Origin: SZUA-217 sp036446835
GTDB lineage: Bacteria > Actinomycetota > Acidimicrobiia > Spongiisociales > ZC4RG35
DNA length: 8,024 nt
Direction: 5' to 3'
Assembly: GCA_036446835.1 (NCBI GenBank)
Contig: JAZFTT010000197.1
Span: 1-8,024, forward strand
The notes below the pieces were generated by a model. It was not told the DNA's origin and did not search any database. It worked only from the letters and a program-made list of their open reading frames with translations. A program made the translations under genes and the position numbers. Shown in pieces: positions 4,859-8,024 of the stretch (position 1 is its first letter; each line of letters begins with the position of its first letter).

Positions 4859-5350
4859 GCAGTCCACAAGGACCTCAGCCGACGGGACTCCGATCCTGGG
4901 GGTTCGCTTTTAGGAGGCAGGCCTGGTCGTCCGTGTCGATCCATGTCGATAGGCATTGGCTCCTAGCCGCACATACCTCTTGGAACCCGACCTGAGAGCC
5001 ATACCTCATGGAACCCACAGGTTGGCGTCTATAGATGAGGTTGGCTTGGTTGTGGACGTCGAAGGGTCGGAATTGGGCTGATGATGCTGACGAAATGGCA
5101 CTGGAGCCACAGGACGGTATCTCGAACACACGATGAAACTTGTGGTCGGCCCGAGAGGCGTCCCCTGTTCTCTGAGGCGAGGAGAGTGTCTTCCTGTCGG
5201 ATTTGAGGGGTTCGGCGACGATGTTGATGCGGCGGTGTGGACCTCTCCTGACGGGATTGCCTGGTCCCGGCTCGTCAACCAGGGTTACAGAACGACAAGG
5301 ACCCGGTAGGGGAGATGCGCGGCTCGGGCCAGGTATCGTCAAAGGCGCGA
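4859..5350. other. Long non-coding stretch before the cyclase gene
   Basis: About 490 bases hold no frame that looks coding on either strand. The longest open frame, on the minus strand at 4875-5342, is rich in Ser, Arg and Pro and has no recognisable domain. The only clear structure is a 17-bp tandem-like pair at 4972-5016. The cyclase promoter must lie in the right part, but I see no strong boxes. Confidence 0.5.
4972..5016. repeat. Direct repeat pair of 17 bp, period 28
   Basis: CATACCTCTTGGAACCC at 4972-4988 recurs as CATACCTCATGGAACCC at 5000-5016, with one mismatch in 17 bases and an 11-base gap. It sits in the long gap before the cyclase gene. It is not a copy of the cassette repeat, although GCACATA precedes the first unit. 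It could be an operator pair, an element end or a duplication. Confidence 0.6.
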
Positions 5351-8024
5351 ATGATCTGTAATGACTGTGGAGCCGAGAACCGAGCGGGACGCAAGTTCTG
5401 CATGGACTGCGGCACGGCGCTGGGACTGGTCTGTCCGGGATGTAGCACGACCAGCGACCCCGGTGACAGCTTCTGCGGCGAGTGCGGCGAGGACCTCACC
5501 GTGGACGCCTCGGCCGTCGAAGCTGCAGATCGCCAGGTGGGACCGAACGCGCTGACAACAGAAAAACGGTTCGTTTCCGTTTTGTTTGCCGATCTGGTTG
5601 GTTACACGACGCTCTCCGAGCATCACGACTCGGAAGAGATCCGGGACATGCTCACGACGTACTTCGACCGGGCCAGGGAGATCATCGAACGGTTCGGGGG
5701 AACTGTTGACAAGTTCATCGGCGACGCGGTGATGGGGGTCTGGGGAGCAACCGTGGTGCAGGAGGATGACGCTGAGCGGGGGGTTCGAGCTGCCCTCGAG
5801 TTGGTCGACATGGTCGATGCCCTTGGTGATGAGCTTGGGGAGGATTTGATGCTGCGGGCCGGCATCAACTCCGGTGCCACGGCGGTCGGACCCGGTGGCA
5901 ACGAACAGGGGCTGGTTGTCGGTGATCTGGTCAACGTCGCCTCACGGCTCCAGTCCATAGCTGCTCCCCGGACCGTGTTCGTCGGTGAAGCCACCGAGTC
6001 GGTGACCAGACGCTCGATCGATTACATCTACGAGGGTGAGCGCAGCGTCAAGGGCAAGTCCGAAGCGGTCCCGGCCTGGCGTGCCCTGCGCGTCGCTTCG
6101 ATGGTTGGTGGTAGGGACACCGAGGAAGTACGGCAACCGCCTTTCGTTGGCCGCGAACGGGAGATGCGGCTAGTCAAGGACGCCCTTTCCGCGGTCGAGT
6201 CTGAGCGTCGAGCACGTCTCGTGTCGATCATCGGTGAGGCCGGCATCGGAAAGTCGCGGCTGGCCGACGAGTTCAAGAATCACATCGACGGCTTCACCCA
6301 AGACGTCTACTGGCATCAAGGTCGGTCGCCTTCGTATGGCGAGGGACTCACCTTTTGGGCTTTGGGCGAGATGGTCAGGCAGCGAGCCGGGATTTTGGAG
6401 ACTGAGGAGCCGGCGCGAGCGATGATCCGACTCCGCGCGACCGTCGCCGACTTCGTTTCTTCCGATGACAATAGGCAGTGGATCGAGCCGAAACTCGCAG
6501 GTCTCCTCGGCCTGGCCAAGATGCCACCAGGCACCAGATCCGAGCTCTTCTCTGCACTTCGTGCCTTCTTCCAGAGCATATCCGAGCGTGGTCCCACCGT
6601 TCTGGTCTTCGAGGATCTCCATTGGGCCGATGACGGTCTGCTGGAATTCGTCACCGAGTTGGTGGAGCGGTCGACTCGGTCGCCTTTGCTAGTGATCACC
6701 CTGGCCCGCACAGATCTCCTGGAACGGCAACCAAGCTGGGGCTCCCAGCATCGAAACTCCGTCGGCCTTCGGCTGCCCTCCTTGTCCGAATCGGAGATGA
6801 TTCAAATGCTCAGTGAGTATCTGCCTGGGCTTTCCGGCAAGGTGATCACGAGCCTTGCCGATCGGACCGCTGGAATCCCGCTGTATGCGGTTGAGATGGT
6901 ACGGATGCTGATTTCGAGCGGCCAACTCGAGTTGGTCGAGGGGGAGTACCGCTTTGAAGGTGACGCCGACTCGATGGCGCTACCCGAGTCGCTTCAGGCC
7001 GTCATCGGAGCCCGCATCGACCGGCTCGGCGACGAGGAACGGTCCGTGCTTCAGGACGCTTCTGTGCTCGGGCACTCCTTCACTTTGGAAGGGCTTGCCG
7101 CCATGCGTGAGTCTGATCGGGGTGAGGTTGAGACGTCCTTGCGTCGACTCGTTCAGGCCGAGGTTCTGGATATAGAGGATGATCCGCGGTCTCCCGAACG
7201 CGGCCAATACCACTTCCTTCAGTCGCTGATCCGAGAGGTGGCATACGGGAGGCTGAGTCGCGGCGACCGACGCGAAAAGCACCTGGCGGTGGCTGCTCAC
7301 TATGAGAGAGTCGACGATCCCGAGCTCGCCGGGGTGTTGGCCGGGCACATCATGGGCGCCTACGAGGCTAGCCCCGAAGGGCCCGAGCGTGATGCACTTG
7401 CTGCCCGAGCGCTTGGCTCGCTTGTCGACGCTGCTGAGCGCGCCCTGGCCTTACACTCCTATGCGCAGGCACTCAACCTCCTCGACGGCGCGACAGGGCT
7501 GGCGCTGGAAGCCGACGCTCGGGCCGACCTGCAGCTTCGGGCGGCCGAAGTGGCGGAGTTCGCGGGCGAAGTGGAACGCAGCCTGGGGTATGCGGAGACT
7601 GCGGTCAACTATTTTGAGGGCCGTAACGATGTCGACGGGATACGCCGTGCCGCCGTATCCCGCTCGTCGACGTACAACAGCAACTATCGCTCACCGGAGG
7701 CGCTGGAGGTAATCGAGGCCGTCTACCGGGACATCGATGAGGTCGATGACGCCGTCACGGCGCAGGTCGCCGCCGAAGCCGGCAGGAGCTACATGCTCAA
7801 CGGGCGAGCGGACGATGCGATTGAGGCCATCGAGCGCTTGCTGCCCGTTGCCGCAAGGGAGGGCCTGACCGATCTGGCTCTGGACAGTTTGGTGACCCAA
7901 GCGACCGCGCTCGGAAACGTTGGTCGTGGGGTCGAAGCAAGGGCCATCCTGCAGGGCACGGCCGCGGTTGCCGAGGACACCGGCCACCTGACGACTGCAC
8001 TCCGGGCACTCAACAACCTGGGTG
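5351..8024 (+). CDS. Zinc-ribbon class III nucleotide cyclase with STAND/AAA ATPase and TPR-like region (3' end outside window)
   Basis: The frame is open for 891 codons and leaves the window. Residues 3-45 form two zinc-ribbon knuckle pairs (Cys3/6/17/20 and Cys28/31/42/45). Residues about 75-260 are a class III adenylate/guanylate cyclase domain, which makes cAMP or cGMP from ATP or GTP: metal ligands Asp81 (FADLVGYT) and Asp125 (KFIGDAV), purine-site Lys121, and transition-state Asn195 and Arg199 (VNVASR). From about 280 comes an ATPase of the AAA_16/STAND type: FVGRERE, Walker A GEAGIGKS (295-302), Walker B VFEDLHWAD (Glu421, Asp422), then GIPLYAVEMVRML. Beyond about 690 the chain is Ala/Leu-rich helical repeats of TPR style, ending mid-repeat (ALNNLG). 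The layout resembles mammalian soluble adenylyl cyclase plus a zinc ribbon. AAAGG at 5341-5345 is 5 bases before ATG. No membrane segment, so cytosolic. Nucleotide specificity cannot be settled by reading. Confidence 0.9.
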   Translation, partial: MICNDCGAENRAGRKFCMDCGTALGLVCPGCSTTSDPGDSFCGECGEDLTVDASAVEAADRQVGPNALTTEKRFVSVLFADLVGYTTLSEHHDSEEIRDMLTTYFDRAREIIERFGGTVDKFIGDAVMGVWGATVVQEDDAERGVRAALELVDMVDALGDELGEDLMLRAGINSGATAVGPGGNEQGLVVGDLVNVASRLQSIAAPRTVFVGEATESVTRRSIDYIYEGERSVKGKSEAVPAWRALRVASMVGGRDTEEVRQPPFVGREREMRLVKDALSAVESERRARLVSIIGEAGIGKSRLADEFKNHIDGFTQDVYWHQGRSPSYGEGLTFWALGEMVRQRAGILETEEPARAMIRLRATVADFVSSDDNRQWIEPKLAGLLGLAKMPPGTRSELFSALRAFFQSISERGPTVLVFEDLHWADDGLLEFVTELVERSTRSPLLVITLARTDLLERQPSWGSQHRNSVGLRLPSLSESEMIQMLSEYLPGLSGKVITSLADRTAGIPLYAVEMVRMLISSGQLELVEGEYRFEGDADSMALPESLQAVIGARIDRLGDEERSVLQDASVLGHSFTLEGLAAMRESDRGEVETSLRRLVQAEVLDIEDDPRSPERGQYHFLQSLIREVAYGRLSRGDRREKHLAVAAHYERVDDPELAGVLAGHIMGAYEASPEGPERDALAARALGSLVDAAERALALHSYAQALNLLDGATGLALEADARADLQLRAAEVAEFAGEVERSLGYAETAVNYFEGRNDVDGIRRAAVSRSSTYNSNYRSPEALEVIEAVYRDIDEVDDAVTAQVAAEAGRSYMLNGRADDAIEAIERLLPVAAREGLTDLALDSLVTQATALGNVGRGVEARAILQGTAAVAEDTGHLTTALRALNNLG

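Noticed and set aside
4875..5342. Minus-strand open frame in the gap before the cyclase, considered as a decayed transposase
   Set aside because: No DDE or HTH motif could be read, the composition is Ser/Arg/Pro-rich, and no terminal inverted repeats or target duplication are visible.

Overview
The window looks like a chromosomal segment from a moderately high-GC bacterium, most likely an actinobacterium. That is inference only, from the zinc-ribbon/class III cyclase/ATPase/TPR protein (abundant in Acidimicrobiia-type actinobacteria), the GTG starts and the base composition. No rRNA or other phylogenetic marker is present. Composition differs between the two halves: by direct count 28 of 60 bases are G/C at 481-540 (first membrane gene) and 44 of 60 at 7501-7560 (cyclase gene).

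Left part (1 to about 3770). Single-gene modules are separated by five copies of a 20-bp repeat, YGYACAYAACGGCRCTTATG, at 244, 1082, 1893, 3235 and 3700. All copies point the same way although the genes point both ways. In order: the tail of an unknown gene; repeat A; a six-helix membrane protein (+); repeat B; an alpha/beta hydrolase with an Asp at the nucleophile elbow (+); repeat C; a membrane-anchored beta-lactamase-like serine hydrolase (-); repeat D; a small secreted protein (-); repeat E. Copies A and D, and more weakly B and E, are followed 28-39 bases later by a second half (ACATAATGCC then GTT) complementary to the first half apart from one unpaired base. This recalls the attC sites of integron cassettes. 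The 16-bp core CATAA-CGGCAC-TTATG also resembles XerC/XerD dif sites. The best reading is an integron-like or dif-module-like cassette array. No recombinase gene lies in the window; by polarity it would be expected to the left.

Middle part (about 3770-5350). A second small secreted protein (-) follows the last and most degenerate repeat. A single-domain rhodanese (+) comes next, then about 490 bases without a convincing gene but with one 17-bp direct repeat pair.

Right part (5351 to end). One large open frame runs off the window: double zinc ribbon, class III nucleotide cyclase catalytic domain, STAND/AAA-type ATPase, then TPR-like helices. This and the rhodanese look like the ordinary chromosomal background. 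The repeat-bounded genes look like accessory cargo that need not share a pathway.
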